From NCBI GenBank assembly GCA_020543525.1, contig JAHYIO010000037.1, forward strand, positions 2,315,542-2,379,541: a DNA stretch of 64,000 nt. The letters run 5' to 3'. Shown here piece after piece: positions 23,475 to 34,710 of this stretch. Under the pieces are notes generated by a model, which was given only the letters and a program-made list of their open reading frames with translations, was not told the DNA's origin and did no database searches. Each line of letters starts with the position of its first letter. The stretch's first letter is position 1. A program made the position numbers and the translations under genes. Source of the DNA: Coriolopsis trogii (taxonomy: Eukaryota > Basidiomycota > Agaricomycetes > Polyporales > Polyporaceae).

Positions 23475-24581
23475 CTAGTGGAGCACCGTCCCCTTCAGCT
23501 TGTCAAAGAAGTGCGGGTCGGCGTCGTCGGCGACGGTGGACAGCTCGAGGTCCTTCCACTCGTCGAGCTCCTTCTGGACGGCGTCGATCTTGCTCTGGAT
23601 GACGAACCGCGCGTCCGCCCCGAGCGGGAGGCGCAACGGCGGGTTCGGCTCCTTCGAGATCGTCATCAACGCGCGGGCCACTGCCCAATCCCCACTCGTC
23701 AGCAAGCGCGCTCGGTATGTCCGCGCGCGCGAGTGCGTGCGACGCACCTTTGGCGGGGTCGCCCATGGGGACGTGCTCCTTGTTCAGGTTCCGGAACTGG
23801 GTCGGGATCGCGTCGGGGGAGGCGTACGCGGGCGGGAAGGGGACGTCGTGCATGTTCCCGTGCGCCCATTTGGTGCGGACCCCGCCCGGCTGGATGGAGA
23901 TCACCTTGATGTTCCACGCCGGGTCCAGCTCCTTCTGGAGGCCCTCCGAGAAGCCTTCGAGGGCTAGCAGCACGACGGTGAGCGTGCGTGTTCCTTGCAT
24001 GCCGTACGCGTGGTCACGGGACGTACCGAACTTGCTCGCAGAGTAGAACGCGAGCGTCGGGTTCGAGATGAACCCGCCCACGGACGAGACGTTCAGCACC
24101 CTCCCGCCGCGCGCTGGAGGGTTGCTTTCCCGGAAGTACCGGACAGCCTCCCGGCTGATCTTCACGGGGGCCCAGAAGTTGACCTCGAGCTGCTCGCGGG
24201 CGGCCTCGTCGCTGATGCTCTCCACGACGCCGCTCACCGCGTACCCGGCGTTGTTCACGACGACGTCGAGCCGGCCGAACCGGGCCGTGACTTGGGCGAG
24301 GAGCGCGGAGGCGGGGTAGGAGGCGGAGGCGGGGGAGTAGGCGAGGATGAGGAGAGAGGTGGGGTAGGTCGGGAGGAGGGCGGTCAGGGCGGATGCGGAT
24401 GGGCTGGAGGGGTCGCGGGTCGTTGCGGCGACGCGTTCGCCGGCGGCGAGGACCTCTTGGACGGTCGAGAGGCCGATCCCGGAGGATGCGCCAGTCACTG
24501 TGGGCGGCGCTGTGAGCAGAACTTGCTGAGAGCGCAGGTAGAGAGGTGCGTACCGAGCCAGACGCGCGAATCAGAAGACAT
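23475..24581 (-). CDS. short-chain dehydrogenase/reductase
   Basis: Four exons; the first encodes only MSSDSRVWL and joins VTGASSGIG across a phase-1 intron. All classical SDR landmarks are present: TGASSGIG (NAD(P)-binding glycine motif), NNAGYA, NVSSVGG with the catalytic Ser, and YSASKF with the catalytic Tyr and Lys. After an intron the substrate-binding part follows (LEGFSEGLQKEL, ISIQPGGVRTKWA), then a C-terminal exon ending in HFFDKLKGTVLH. The length of about 300 residues fits the classical family. PGGVRT after the active site is usual in fungal NADPH-dependent members that reduce ketones or aldehydes. The substrate is unknown, and there are no pathway neighbours to suggest one. Convergent with the arrestin at 21918, about 120 bp apart. 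Confidence 0.85.
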
Positions 24582-25770
24582 GCTGATACTGGAAAACCAC
24601 CATCGGTGAGTGCAGATTCGCTTTGGTACTTGTAGAGGTGCAGCAATCGCCGGTCGGGGATCGTCAAAATCAACGAGGCGCTCTGCGGGAGATTAGGTTG
24701 TTGTACAAATGGGGGCGGCGGGGGCGATCCTGACTACTCAAGCCGATGAGACGCGTGTCGGACGGCGAGCCTTGGAGAGAGCACGCTTGTGTCGGACTAT
24801 CGTAAATTGGGTGAGTTACTGCTTCCGGTCATTAGGTTCTTGAATGACCGCGTCTACGGCAGATCTATCCTGGATCGCGACTTGGATGGGGCGTCGAGGC
24901 CGAATCGCAGTCACCAAGGTGCTTCTAAATTGAAGAACACGTGGCGGAGTCAACGAGCCGACTCGAACTCAGGTCAGTATCGTGCACTTCGCTAGTGCTA
25001 CCACCAAGAGTTCTGCCCTGTACGACTTCGGCCTCTCAAGCTTCCGCTGCAGTATCCTCCGAAGGTGTGATTGGCGGGCGGAGCTGTGGCGTTCCAGTGC
25101 AGCCTGTACGTTCGACACGAGCAGAGCTCGTCGGGCTACGCGTCCAACCTTGCGTGCGCAGGCGACCCATCTGGTATGCATGCTTCTTGGACATCCGCGG
25201 CACGCGCTGACGCGCGACGTAGAGTTCTGCGGGGCGACCAACCGTCTCGCGGTTTACAAAGGTGATGCGCCCGTGTCGGTGCCCGCCCCTGGTCCGACGA
25301 CAACTGCAGTGGACCGGGCTCACCACTTGCGAAGCGGGCTCTACCTGCAAGGCTCAGAACCAAGAGTACCCTCCCGCGATGGTGAAAGAGCACCGCTGAC
25401 ATGTTCTGGATAGCTACTCTCAGTGCCTGTGAATGTCAAGCGAGCACCGGCGAGGATGATCGTGGCACACACACCTTGTCCTTACCCGATCCTGATGTGT
25501 CTTGATGTATCCAGTATGCCAATGTATCCGTGCTCGCGGTGAACTATGTGAGAGTGAGTGGGAGGTGGACGTTGAAGGTTTGAAGCAAGTGAGTAGCAAA
25601 GCAAGGACTATGTAGTCCCGGCGGCCCGCCCATCGCGAAAGCGGGATAGGCGGGCGTCTATATGAGAGGCGTGCTTGTTCGCGTACTCTCATCTCGCCGC
25701 TGCGGCTACTCTTCCTGTCCTCAATACACCGCGTCTGCCCTGCATTTGTCTCGAGACACTGTACTACAAC
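24582..25770. other. intergenic, nothing recognised
   Basis: 1.2 kb between the SDR and the phosphatase gene, transcribed away from each other. No supported gene or repeat. The last 150 bp presumably hold the phosphatase promoter. Confidence 0.4.
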
Positions 25771-27137
25771 ATGCCGAGTGACTTAGACAAGTTCGTCGTC
25801 GTGTCCTTCGCGGTCTCGCGCTCGCCATTCAGCCCACATCCGCGGCAGACAGATCGAGCAACTCCTCCGGTGTGAACCCATCTCAGAAGAACAAGTCAAG
25901 CGACTATGCATCAAGGCTCGCGAGATCCTGATAGAGGAGGCTAACGTGCAAGTCGTGGACTCACCAGTAACAGTAAGTCACCCCTTATATCGGACGGCGA
26001 CGGGGAGTAAATAAGGGGGGAAGATATGCGGAGACATCCACGGTCAATTCTGGGACATGATGGAGCTCTTCAAGGTCGGCGGACCCTGTCCAGAGACAAA
26101 CTACCTCTTCATGGGTGCGTCTCCATTCTCCTTAATTCCTACCGCGTCGCGCTCATGATCTAAACAGGTGACTTCGTCGACCGTGGCTTCTACAGCGTCG
26201 AGACCTTCCTCCTCCTCCTCGCCCTCAAAGTTCGCTATCCTGAGCGCATGACCCTCATCCGCGGCAACCACGAGTCCCGGCAGATCACCCAGGTATACGG
26301 CTTCTACGATGAATGTCAACGGAAATACGGGACAAGCAACGTTTGGCGGTGGTGCTGCGAAGTCTTCGACTACCTAGCTCTTGGTGCCATCGTCGATGGT
26401 CGCGTTTTCTGTGTTCATGGAGGTCTCAGTCCCAGCCTGCAAGCTATCGATCAGGTGCGCAGCACCGTCTCAGTCATTTCTCTACAGTGTATGAACCCCG
26501 GTCGCCCAGATTCGCACCATCGACCGAAAGCAAGAAGTTCCCCATGACGGCGCAATGTGCGACCTACTGTGGTCAGATCCGGATGGTTCGTCTCCTTTCC
26601 CTTGCTCTTTCCCTCGGCTTCTGTCCCCCATCCCTGACCCCGCAGTCAGACATTACCGGTTGGGGTCTCTCCCCCCGCGGCGCTGGTTACCTCTTCGGGG
26701 CGGATATTACGAAGTTCTTCGCACACCGAAATGGGATCGACCTCATAGCGCGCGCACATCAACTCGCCATGGAGGGCTACAAACTCATGTTCGACAAGAC
26801 CATCGTTACCGTATGGAGTGCACCCAACTACTGTTATAGGTCCGTGATTATCTTTCTCCTACACCTGCCGCTTGTATATAGTAGGAACTTCTGATGTTTG
26901 ATCGATGCACACCTTCCACACGCGATGCAGGTGTGGCAATGTCGCGTCCATACTTGAGCTCGACGAGCACCTGGGACAGGAATACAAGGTCTTCAACCAC
27001 GCCCCATCGGTACGTCTTTTCTTTTCTCTCAGGCTCTGAGCGGCACGCAATGTACCTGGTGATTGACTGATCGCATCTCTTCGCAGGATGTACGTTCGAT
27101 ACCCGCAAAACGGCCTCCTGCGGACTACTTCCTATAG
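25771..27137 (+). CDS. PPH3: serine/threonine protein phosphatase PP4 catalytic subunit
   Basis: Seven or more short exons. The start MPSDLDK joins [20 protein letters not shown] across a first intron with donor GTTCGT, matching the N terminus of animal PP4c. All catalytic motifs of PPP phosphatases are intact: GDIHGQF, GDFVDRG, RGNHESR and HGGLSP, plus [30 protein letters not shown] and [10 protein letters not shown]. The last exon (from about 27088) encodes [16 protein letters not shown] and stops at 27135-27137, so the protein ends in the conserved DYFL that is carboxymethylated in this group. PP4 (yeast Pph3) dephosphorylates checkpoint and repair proteins such as phosphorylated H2A. PP2A and PP6 are alternatives, but the N- and C-terminal text fits PP4 best. 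Single-copy core gene, within the spacer of the inverted duplication. Confidence 0.88.
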
Positions 27138-28049
27138 GATTGAGTATTGCGCGCTCGCCGGACCATCCATTGTACTTAGTGATTCTCGCTCGTTAGCGTT
27201 TCACATCATGTTCTCGTCTTACGGTCCGCCACAGGTACAAGTCCAATGTGACGATGTGGAAGAAGGGTTCCGGGAGCATCCTCGCTCACATAAAACGGCC
27301 TTCTCGAGCAATAGTGACTTGTGACATAGCCAGCTCAAAGTTCAGACTGATACTCGCCATCGCCGTGGCCCCTTGAGAAGTTCCCCCAGGTACGCATGCA
27401 GTCTGCCATGAAGGGACGAGTTGCGTTCATCAGAAGAAAACACACTCAGGAAGTCAGGCGTCTCGTGTCAACAACACGGCCGAGTGCCGGGGCCTTATAT
27501 CTCGAAGCGGTCTCATGACGAATTGTCCAGGATGTCCGACACGAGCCCGGTAAGGTACGGCTCGTAGGGACCCTTCAGTTTAAGATATCGTTCCTTTCGT
27601 GCGGCGCTAGTGGTAGATTCCGCCTGGAGCGGCAAACAATCAGTTGAGTTCCTCGCTCCTAGCCTCGGTGACGCAAATTCTTGCTTGTACCTTGGCAAGT
27701 TGTCATGTCCAATCAGTTTCCTAGGCCTTGCCCTTCGCTCACGAAGCCCAAAGGATACAGATAGTCGCTCCGCTCACACGCACCACGAGGCTGTGCGTAG
27801 TACCATACCGAGTATCGAATCTTTCAAGGGTCAGCATCAGGCACACCTGCTGTTACATCTCGAATGGACATGGTCGCTCGTCAGGTGCATACACAGTGTG
27901 TGGATGGCCCCTGCCGCTATGACGTCGGACCGAGCTATCGGCATTGGCGTCAAGTCTTGACGTCTATAAGAACCCCAGGTTGTTCACGTATGGGATACCC
28001 TCTGTTTCTTGTCTCCTCCAGCGACCTCGAAGGTTTCGCGCACAGCCGT
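27138..28049. other. intergenic, nothing recognised
   Basis: About 0.9 kb downstream of the phosphatase. No gene or repeat is supported. Confidence 0.4.
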
Positions 28050-28613
28050 ATGTCTTCGACTCACGTTTTCGTCGACGACGCGGACGCCGCTGTTGCATAC
28101 TCCCCAGGGTGGACAGTCGACCGGGCCTTCCACTAGGGGAATACGAGGTTGTGATCAAGAACGAGGACGCTGCACCGAACTCGATTCTGTGGATCGACTT
28201 CTTCCTCATCCGCGACTACGAACCGCTCTCCGGTGTCACCGCTTGTGGAGAGTCCGCGAGCAAAGTGCCTCCCATCGCGCATGGCAAGAGAGACAGGATC
28301 AGTGTGAGCTCTCCTCCGAGCACACCGTCGGAGGTGCAGCACCGGAAAGTAGAAATAGTCTCGCTTACCTGTGGTGCCATCATCGGTGCTCTCTGCGGTC
28401 TCGTTCTCGCCCTGCTTGTGTTGCGCATCCCATTCTTCCGGAACTTGGCGATACTAGCGAAATCGCGTCGTCGAGCCGGTGAGTGATTTGAAGTCATTGG
28501 GTGCGCCCCACGTCCAACTCGTGTCTTATACAGCTTCAGATTCTGTTCAATCAGACAATGACCCCGACGCACTCGTAGCTTCCGAAGAGGAGCTTCCGAA
28601 GATGGGAAGATAG
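28050..28613 (+). pseudogene. gutted copy of the jelly-roll membrane protein
   Basis: Starts like its relatives (MSSTHVFVDDADAAVAYSPG) but right after TVDRAF the sequence jumps, out of frame, to LGEYEVVIKNEDAAPNSI and LWIDFFLIRDYEP. The missing part corresponds to the middle of the ectodomain and the first intron in the genes at 6797 and 8577. The remainder is preserved: a Ser-rich stalk, a transmembrane segment (LTCGAIIGALCGLVLALLVL), a basic patch, an intron (GTGAGT...ATACAG, about 28482-28533) and a last exon ending EEELPKMGR at 28613. One large deletion with a frameshift explains the loss. Confidence 0.75.
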
Positions 28614-29173
28614 TAACGAGGCACCGCGGTCCGCCGCCACAGCATGATGTCTCATAGCGTCGTGCTATCTCAATGTGAACATGAGCTGTAGGAACGTGTA
28701 TCAGCACGCGAGCCCTGGTTGTTTTCTCCATGATGACAGGTAAGGTCACCTATGATAGAATATCGGATGCGTTTGTAGCGGAATCTCGGCTTGGGACCAT
28801 CAGGGGTCGGAGTGGTGGGCGCGCGCGCAATTCACGCCATTGAAGTGAAAGGAGAGAGTTGGGTCGGTCAGAGATTCGAGTCGCTCGGAAAGACTGGCCC
28901 AACCGAGTCCTTGAAGTGCTTAGATAGGCGCTTGATAGGTGGAAACAAGCACAAACAGCGCTCGCCTCTGCATCTATGATTATCAGAGTCTCATGTCGCA
29001 ACTTGAACTGGCGCGATTTGGCAACAGCTACGTATGTGCAGCCTACTCTGCTCGTTTAACCCTGTCTCAAACCAGTTCTCGTAGACCACTCAAACACTGA
29101 ATTGTTGCAGGTGCGACTAAGCTTTGCCACAGACCTTGTCTTGTGTATCGATTTCAAGCCTGAGTGCAGTGCT
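28614..29173. other. intergenic, nothing recognised
   Basis: About 560 bp without a supported feature. Confidence 0.4.
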
Positions 29174-30583
29174 ATGGCGTCCCTCCCCGTTGATGTACAT
29201 CTGCTCATCATGGAGGCGCTCGAGGACGACAAGCAGTCACTCAGCTTCTGTGCCCTCGTCTCTCGCGCCTGGCTTCATGTTAGCCGCTTCTGCCTCTTCA
29301 AGTCCCATCTGGAAAGAGAGCAGCCAGAGCGGTTCAGGATATTCCTCCAGGCCCTCACCACCGATGCTCTCAATGGATGTACCTCCGTTCCGAACATCGG
29401 ACCGTATATCCAGAAGCTGACACTCGAAGGGTACGATCCGCACATACCCGACGACGAAGATGAGACAGTGTATCTCTACTACGCCGTGCTTTCGGTTGAC
29501 ATGCTACGTTCTTCGTTGTCGTCGCTTCCGAACCTCCTCGAGTTGAAGTTAGCGCTTGCTCTCCACTCGTCCAGGCGAAGCGGCCATATCTAACGATGCA
29601 CGGCAACCGATCCTTCACCTTCTTTGCGTTGACGATTGCTCTGCTACTTCAAGAGATGCTTCCCTTCTGCTTGAAGGCATCTGCATGTTCTCCGACATCC
29701 GCAAACTGAGCTGCGTCTTGGGATGTTGGCATAATCTTCCAGCATCATCCGTCTTGACCAATCCCACTCCGTTGCCTATCGTACACGCTCTTGACCTGGG
29801 TGGAGGTCACCACGCATGTACCGAGGCTGTCTACGCACTCCTGCGTCAGTCAGGATCACTCGAGGGTGCCCTCACATCTCTCACTTATACCGGTTTCGAT
29901 ATGCACAAGGACGCCATGTCCTTCTTCCGGTTTCTCCCAGAGGCAGCGGCTCATCTGGTCACTCTTTACTTGCATCTGTGGTCTACAGCTGAAGATTATC
30001 CTGGTGAGGGATCTCCTCTATGCACAACATTCTACGTGTCCTCTGCCACGATTTGTGATGACTTGATGGAGATGCTAATAACGCTCCGGTAGAGGCCGAG
30101 AATATCCATTTCCACATGACTGTCCTTCCCGCCCTTTGTAGCCTCTCGTTCGACATCTGTTGCGACGAAGAATGGTTTACCAGGATACAGACCAGAGCGC
30201 GGCGCGTACGCAACGCGATCTCAGTCTACACCAAACTGATCTCGAATCCAACTGCACTGCCCTCCCTGCAATAGCTCCGTGTCGACATCCTGGGTGGACC
30301 TGACATCCCCTACACGTTCGGCTGGCGCGTATTTGAAGAGCAGGAGACGCAGCAACCACTGTGGCGCAGCTTTGGGCGGGCGCTGGAAGCGCTGGCTACT
30401 ATCGAGCAGATCAGATTCGTACTCTATCAGGGCGACGATTGTGCGGATCTGGACGAGGAGATTGAAAGTGGCGTGAAGGCGACGCAGGGTCTCTTCAACT
30501 TCCTTGCGTTCAACGTGATCGACAGGAGCGACCGGCGGAAATGGCCGTTGTTGTATCAGGTTATCCCGACTAGGTCATTGTGA
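29174..30583 (+). pseudogene. F-box/leucine-rich-like gene, broken
   Basis: The N terminus (LPVDVHLLIMEALEDDKQSL, SFCALVSRAWLHVSRFCLFK) is a clear F-box-like pattern of the Agaricomycete type, which links substrates to SCF ubiquitin ligases. The rest resembles irregular leucine-rich repeats (LPNLLELKLAL, LEGALTSLTYTGFDMHKDAM, LVTLYLHLWST). Two lesions are visible. Around 29550-29580 the frame changes without a plausible intron; the second frame runs to about 30000. A TAG at 30272-30274 interrupts LPSLQ-stop-LRVDILGGPDIPY, most simply CAG to TAG. A genuine-looking intron lies near 30005-30090. The original end is the TGA at 30581-30583. Sequencing error could explain one lesion but hardly both. 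Confidence 0.65.
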
Positions 30584-30858
30584 GACGGTCGACCGTCGTG
30601 GTAGCATGAAGACCAAGGATGGCGGCCAGGCATAGGGTGGGTAGCGTGAGGGTGCCTAAGCCGTAAACTGGGGAGATTGACGTACATGACTGATCAAGAA
30701 GCATGCCGTCCTCGCTCGTATGTTTGTACAGAGAAGCGTTGGACCAGGATTGATGCGAGTGAGCGTGCTCGTGACATGCACGCTTGTGGGCTTCCTTCTC
30801 CCCTCTCGCCGTCGTTTATAGCAGCGACCATGGCCTCCCACACGTCCCTCTCGCCCCC

Positions 30859-33204
30859 ATGTCCGTCCCCGCCTCCTGCCGCGCTGCCCTCGCCGCCTCT
30901 TCCCGGCGGTCTTTATCGCGCTCGTCCGCCCCCGTGCTCAGCAGGACTCTTGGCACGCGCCATAACAGCACACGCACAGACCCTCCTCGCCCTCAGTCCA
31001 ATGCTCCCCTGGCTTTCGTTCTAGGCTCTGCTCTCACCGGGGCCGCCACCTACTACGCCCTCTCCTCCCCTTCCGATGTCGCTCCTGCCGCGTCCACCAC
31101 ACAATTCAACAACCAGTACGGCTCCCCACAGGACTTCAGGAACGCCATCGAGGACCTGAGGAAGCTCTTCCCGGGCGAGGACGCGGTCACGACAGACGCA
31201 GAGCATCTCGAAGAGCACGGCTTCTCAGAGAACGACTATCATCCCAGTCAGTCCCTATTTCACTGTAGCATCCATCCCATGCCCAACGTCCGCAGGCTCC
31301 TTTCCCTCTGTCGTCGTCTACCCCCAATCGACCGAGGATGTCGTCAAGATCGTCAAGACCGCAATCAAGTACAAGATGCCCGTCATTCCTTACTCGGGTG
31401 CTACCAGTCTTGAGGGTCACTTCCGCGCCGTACGTCTCGTATTCCTCCATCCCAGACACCTTTGCTCACTCGCCAATCAGCCGTCTGTCGGTGGTATCTG
31501 CGTCGACATGTCCAAGATGGACAGAATCATCGAGATACACGGTCAGTCTGCCCGTCTCGCGATAGACTCATCACCCAACCATGCCCACAGAATCCGACTC
31601 GGACGTCGTCTGTCAGCCTGGACTGCGCTGGATGGACCTCAACGAAACACTCAAGAAAAAAGGTACCGTCCCACCGAGCTCGGTGCATCTGTTCATGCTC
31701 ACAATCAATCCCAGGCATCCCACTCTTCTTCCCTGTACGTTGATTGTGCCCGCAGTACTGAGACCATGCGCACCTCTCATACTTCCTTTCCCACCCAGCT
31801 TGATCCTGGCCCTGGAGCGACGCTAGGCGGCATGCTCAGCACAGGCTGCTCCGGCAGTACGTACTTTACGATTCTGCGTATCCGCCCCGCGTACTGATCC
31901 AACGCAGCCAATGCCGTCCGGTACGGGACTGCAAAGGCCGAGTGGTTCCTCAACGCCGTCAGTCTCCTCTGCTCTTTCCGCGCGACTTTCGCTGACGGTC
32001 TCACAGACGGTGGTGTTGCCAACGGGAGAGGTCATCAAGACTCGCAGGCGGGCGCGCAAATCGTCTGCCGGCTTCGATACCACCAAGCTCTTCATCGGCG
32101 CCGAGGGCACGCTTGGGATCGTCACCGAAGGTTGGCCTCCTGTCTTCATTCGTCTCAACGGAGGCGCACACTGACTTCATATTGCAGTCACCGTCCGCCT
32201 CGCGCCGGTCCTCCCGACGAACGTCGCCGTCGTGCAGTTCCCGGACGTCCGCAAGGCGACCGAGGCCGTGATCGAGATCGTCAACTCGGGCGTCGGCATC
32301 CGTAAGTGCCCTGAACTTCGTTCTCGTCTCCTTTCTCCCGCACAGGATCTGAATCACGCGCGCAGAGTGCGTGGAGCTGTGCGACGACCAGTTCATGCGC
32401 GCGACGAACGTGTACGGCCAGTCGGCGCGCAAGTGGCCCGAGAAGGATAGCCTGTTCTTCAAGTTCCAGGGGCCGACGCCGCGCGCGCTGCAGGAGACGG
32501 CGGACGTTGTCCAGAAGATCAGCAAGAAGTACGGCGGGACGGGGTTCGCGCTCGCGCGGAACGAGAAGGAGGCGGCGGATCTGTGGACGGACAGGAAGAA
32601 CGCGTTCTACTCGAGCTTGGCGATCTTGCCGGGCGCGCGTGGATGGAGCACGGATGTCTGGTGCGTGGCGTTGCAGGCGGTCGTGAGAGTCGAGGGAGTG
32701 ACGGATGGTGATTAGCGTTCCGCCCTCGAGGCTGCCTGATCTTGTGTACGCGACGAAGGAGGACCTCGAGAAGCATGGGATCGTGAACACCATCGTCGGG
32801 CATGTCGGTGATGGTACGTTTCTTCCCTTCTGTCTGCTGACGCACCCTCACCTCGCGCACCAGGCAACTTCCACGCGCTCCTGCTGTTCCGGAACGAGGA
32901 GGAGCTCGAGAAGGCGCGCGCGGCGGTGGGGCGCATGATCCACCGCGCAATCGCGCTCGACGGGACGTGCACGGGCGAGCACGGTGTCGGGATAGGCAAG
33001 CGCGATTATATGGTCGAGGAGCTAGGGGAGGGCACCGTCGAGCTCATGCGGCGGATCAAGAAGACCGTCGATCCGTACAACTTGTTCAATCCTGGCAAGG
33101 TGCGTCGTGTGTCTGACTGGGGAGTTTGGACTTATGGGTGTGTTGGGCAGCTGTACCCGGAGCCGTCTGTGGCGGCGACGAAGACGGAGGGAGAGAACCA
33201 CTGA
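30859..33204 (+). CDS. DLD1: D-lactate dehydrogenase (cytochrome), second copy
   Basis: Same exon structure as the gene at 19136 and no visible lesion. The presequence-like N terminus, hydrophobic segment, [41 protein letters not shown] and [10 protein letters not shown] are all present. Differences include a two-residue insertion ([10 protein letters not shown] here, SSPSAPAA there), substitutions such as [11 protein letters not shown] for [11 protein letters not shown], and a different last exon (ending in TEGENH, stop 33202-33204). From the start to about 32200 introns are almost identical to the other copy, while the later introns differ in length and sequence. The start is the ATG in the same context as in the other arm, about 40 bp after a TTTATAG string. 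Both copies could be active; divergence in expression or targeting cannot be judged here. Confidence 0.85.
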
Positions 33205-33598
33205 GCGGGAGATCTATCCTTGAGTTTGTTGTGTGTTTGTATTGTTTTCGTGCTGTGACATTGCTGGACATGCTATCACGTTTTCCCAACACACAGTCCG
33301 AGCCTTTTGTGGTCGCCCCGGCATGCGATTGCTACGGTGAGTGCCATGTCACGCGATCCCGCAGCTGCTGTCAGTTCATGGACGATCGATGATTGCGCAG
33401 TATGGTGTAGACGTGCGCAACGTGTGCTCACGTACGCTATAGCATCGACGGTCTCTCTCATCCGTACACTATATGACTCGGTCGACACTTGACTGTTCCT
33501 CGTTTACACGCTCGATCTCGGACGCAGAGGAAGGTACCTCATTCATACACCCGCGAGCGGCGGCAGCAGCAGACTCCTTGTGTACCTGAATCATCGTC
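33205..33598. other. spacer between D-lactate dehydrogenase and arrestin pseudogene
   Basis: Counterpart of 18737-19135 with little remaining similarity by eye. No gene is seen. Confidence 0.4.
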
Positions 33599-34656
33599 AT
33601 GTTCTCCCGCTTCACTTCCTCGTCTGCTCTGACCATCTACGGGCCGCTTGCGATATACCCCGCGGGCAGCACCATCGCCGGCGAAGTCGAGATAGATTTT
33701 CCAAAGCTCCAAGAGGAGAACATCCAAGAGGTCCAACTGCGCCTCCGCGGCTCGTCCAAGACGTTTGTCCTATCTCGTCACTAGCCCGGGAGTCGACTCG
33801 TTCGCTAACTCGGACCCAGGGTCATCCACCGCGACAAGAACACTCGTAGAAACGATCCCGCTCGTGCGCAACGACACCACACTCTGGTCGCGTGCCCAAC
33901 CCGAGTGCCCGAACCCCCAACCGGACTCGCATGTCCTCCGCCTCCCGTTCAAGTCCGCGCTCCCCCCACAGCTCCCGTCCTCATTCCACTTCCGTGCGTT
34001 TGGGCCGTCCGCGAACGTGCGGTAGTCGCTCACGGTCGTGGGCGTCCGCCCGGGCCTGCTGAACGTGAACCAGAAGCACCGCGTGCCGCTCGCGGTCGTG
34101 CCCCGCGACGAGACCGGGGCGGCGCTGATCAAGGCGGTGGGCGCGACGCATGCGATAAAGACGAGCGCTCGAATCGGGTCGGTCGGGGCAAGACGCAGGT
34201 GGAAAGAAGGGGCAGCAGTCGGGGCCGGACGCAATGGGGACTTGGGTGCAGCGGGCGACGTTCCGCTCGGCGTTCAGGCTCGACTGTGCGCCGACGGTTG
34301 CGGTGCACCACATGGAGTGCGACGTGCGTGTTCTTGTCTTTCCTCTTCTCTACGTCTCTCAGGTCTGTGTGTTGATTGACTGTCTTATAGTACCAGCTCG
34401 TCGTCAAAGTGCCGTTCCCCGGATGGGCAACGACCTCAGGCTCGACATGCCTGTCACTGTAACATCGGGCTTCCTCCAGCCGCTGCCCAGAAGAGAGAAT
34501 CAGGATAGGGACGACTCGCAGCCTACTTTGGATCTTCCGCCGTGCATGTTTTCGTTTCTGTACGTTTGCGTTGCATTGCGTTGACGTGAGCCTCATCGTA
34601 GAGCGTACTGGGATGTGAGCGACGAGCGTGAATGGGCAGACGACGAGAAGGAATGA
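33599..34656 (+). pseudogene. alpha-arrestin-like pseudogene, subfamily B
   Basis: The duplicate of the gene at 17215. Exon 1 is intact (MFSRFTSSSALTIYGPLAIY, PAGSTIAGEVEIDFPKLQEE). In exon 2 a TAG at 34023-34025 replaces the Tyr codon of the conserved VRYSLTAVGVRPG block. Shortly after THAIKTSAR a deletion removes several hundred bases, from the conserved VRKGFWGEYA region to the end of exon 3, and the frame is lost; the next recognisable text is MGTWVQRATFRSAFRLDCAP at about 34234. The two last exons survive, including DLPP joined to AYWDVSDEREWADDEKE and the stop at 34654-34656. Together with the intact copy in the other arm this shows relaxed constraint after duplication. Confidence 0.85.
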
Positions 34657-34710
34657 AGTTCACTCGGGATGTTTCAGCGAGAGCGTTTCCGGCAGGCTCA
34701 CTGAAGAGCA

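Larger units (their letters stand above)
30760..34710 (+). repeat. right arm of a large inverted duplication
   Basis: Repeats, in opposite orientation, the order TATA region, D-lactate dehydrogenase, spacer, arrestin and arrestin 3' flank seen at 17165-21560. The 5' half of the dehydrogenase, introns included, is nearly identical between the arms; the 3' half and the arrestin have diverged clearly. Confidence 0.8.

Noticed and set aside
24935..25015. tRNA-like sequence on the minus strand (GAGTTCGAGTC)
   Set aside because: It resembles a B box, but the T stem does not pair and no cloverleaf can be drawn.
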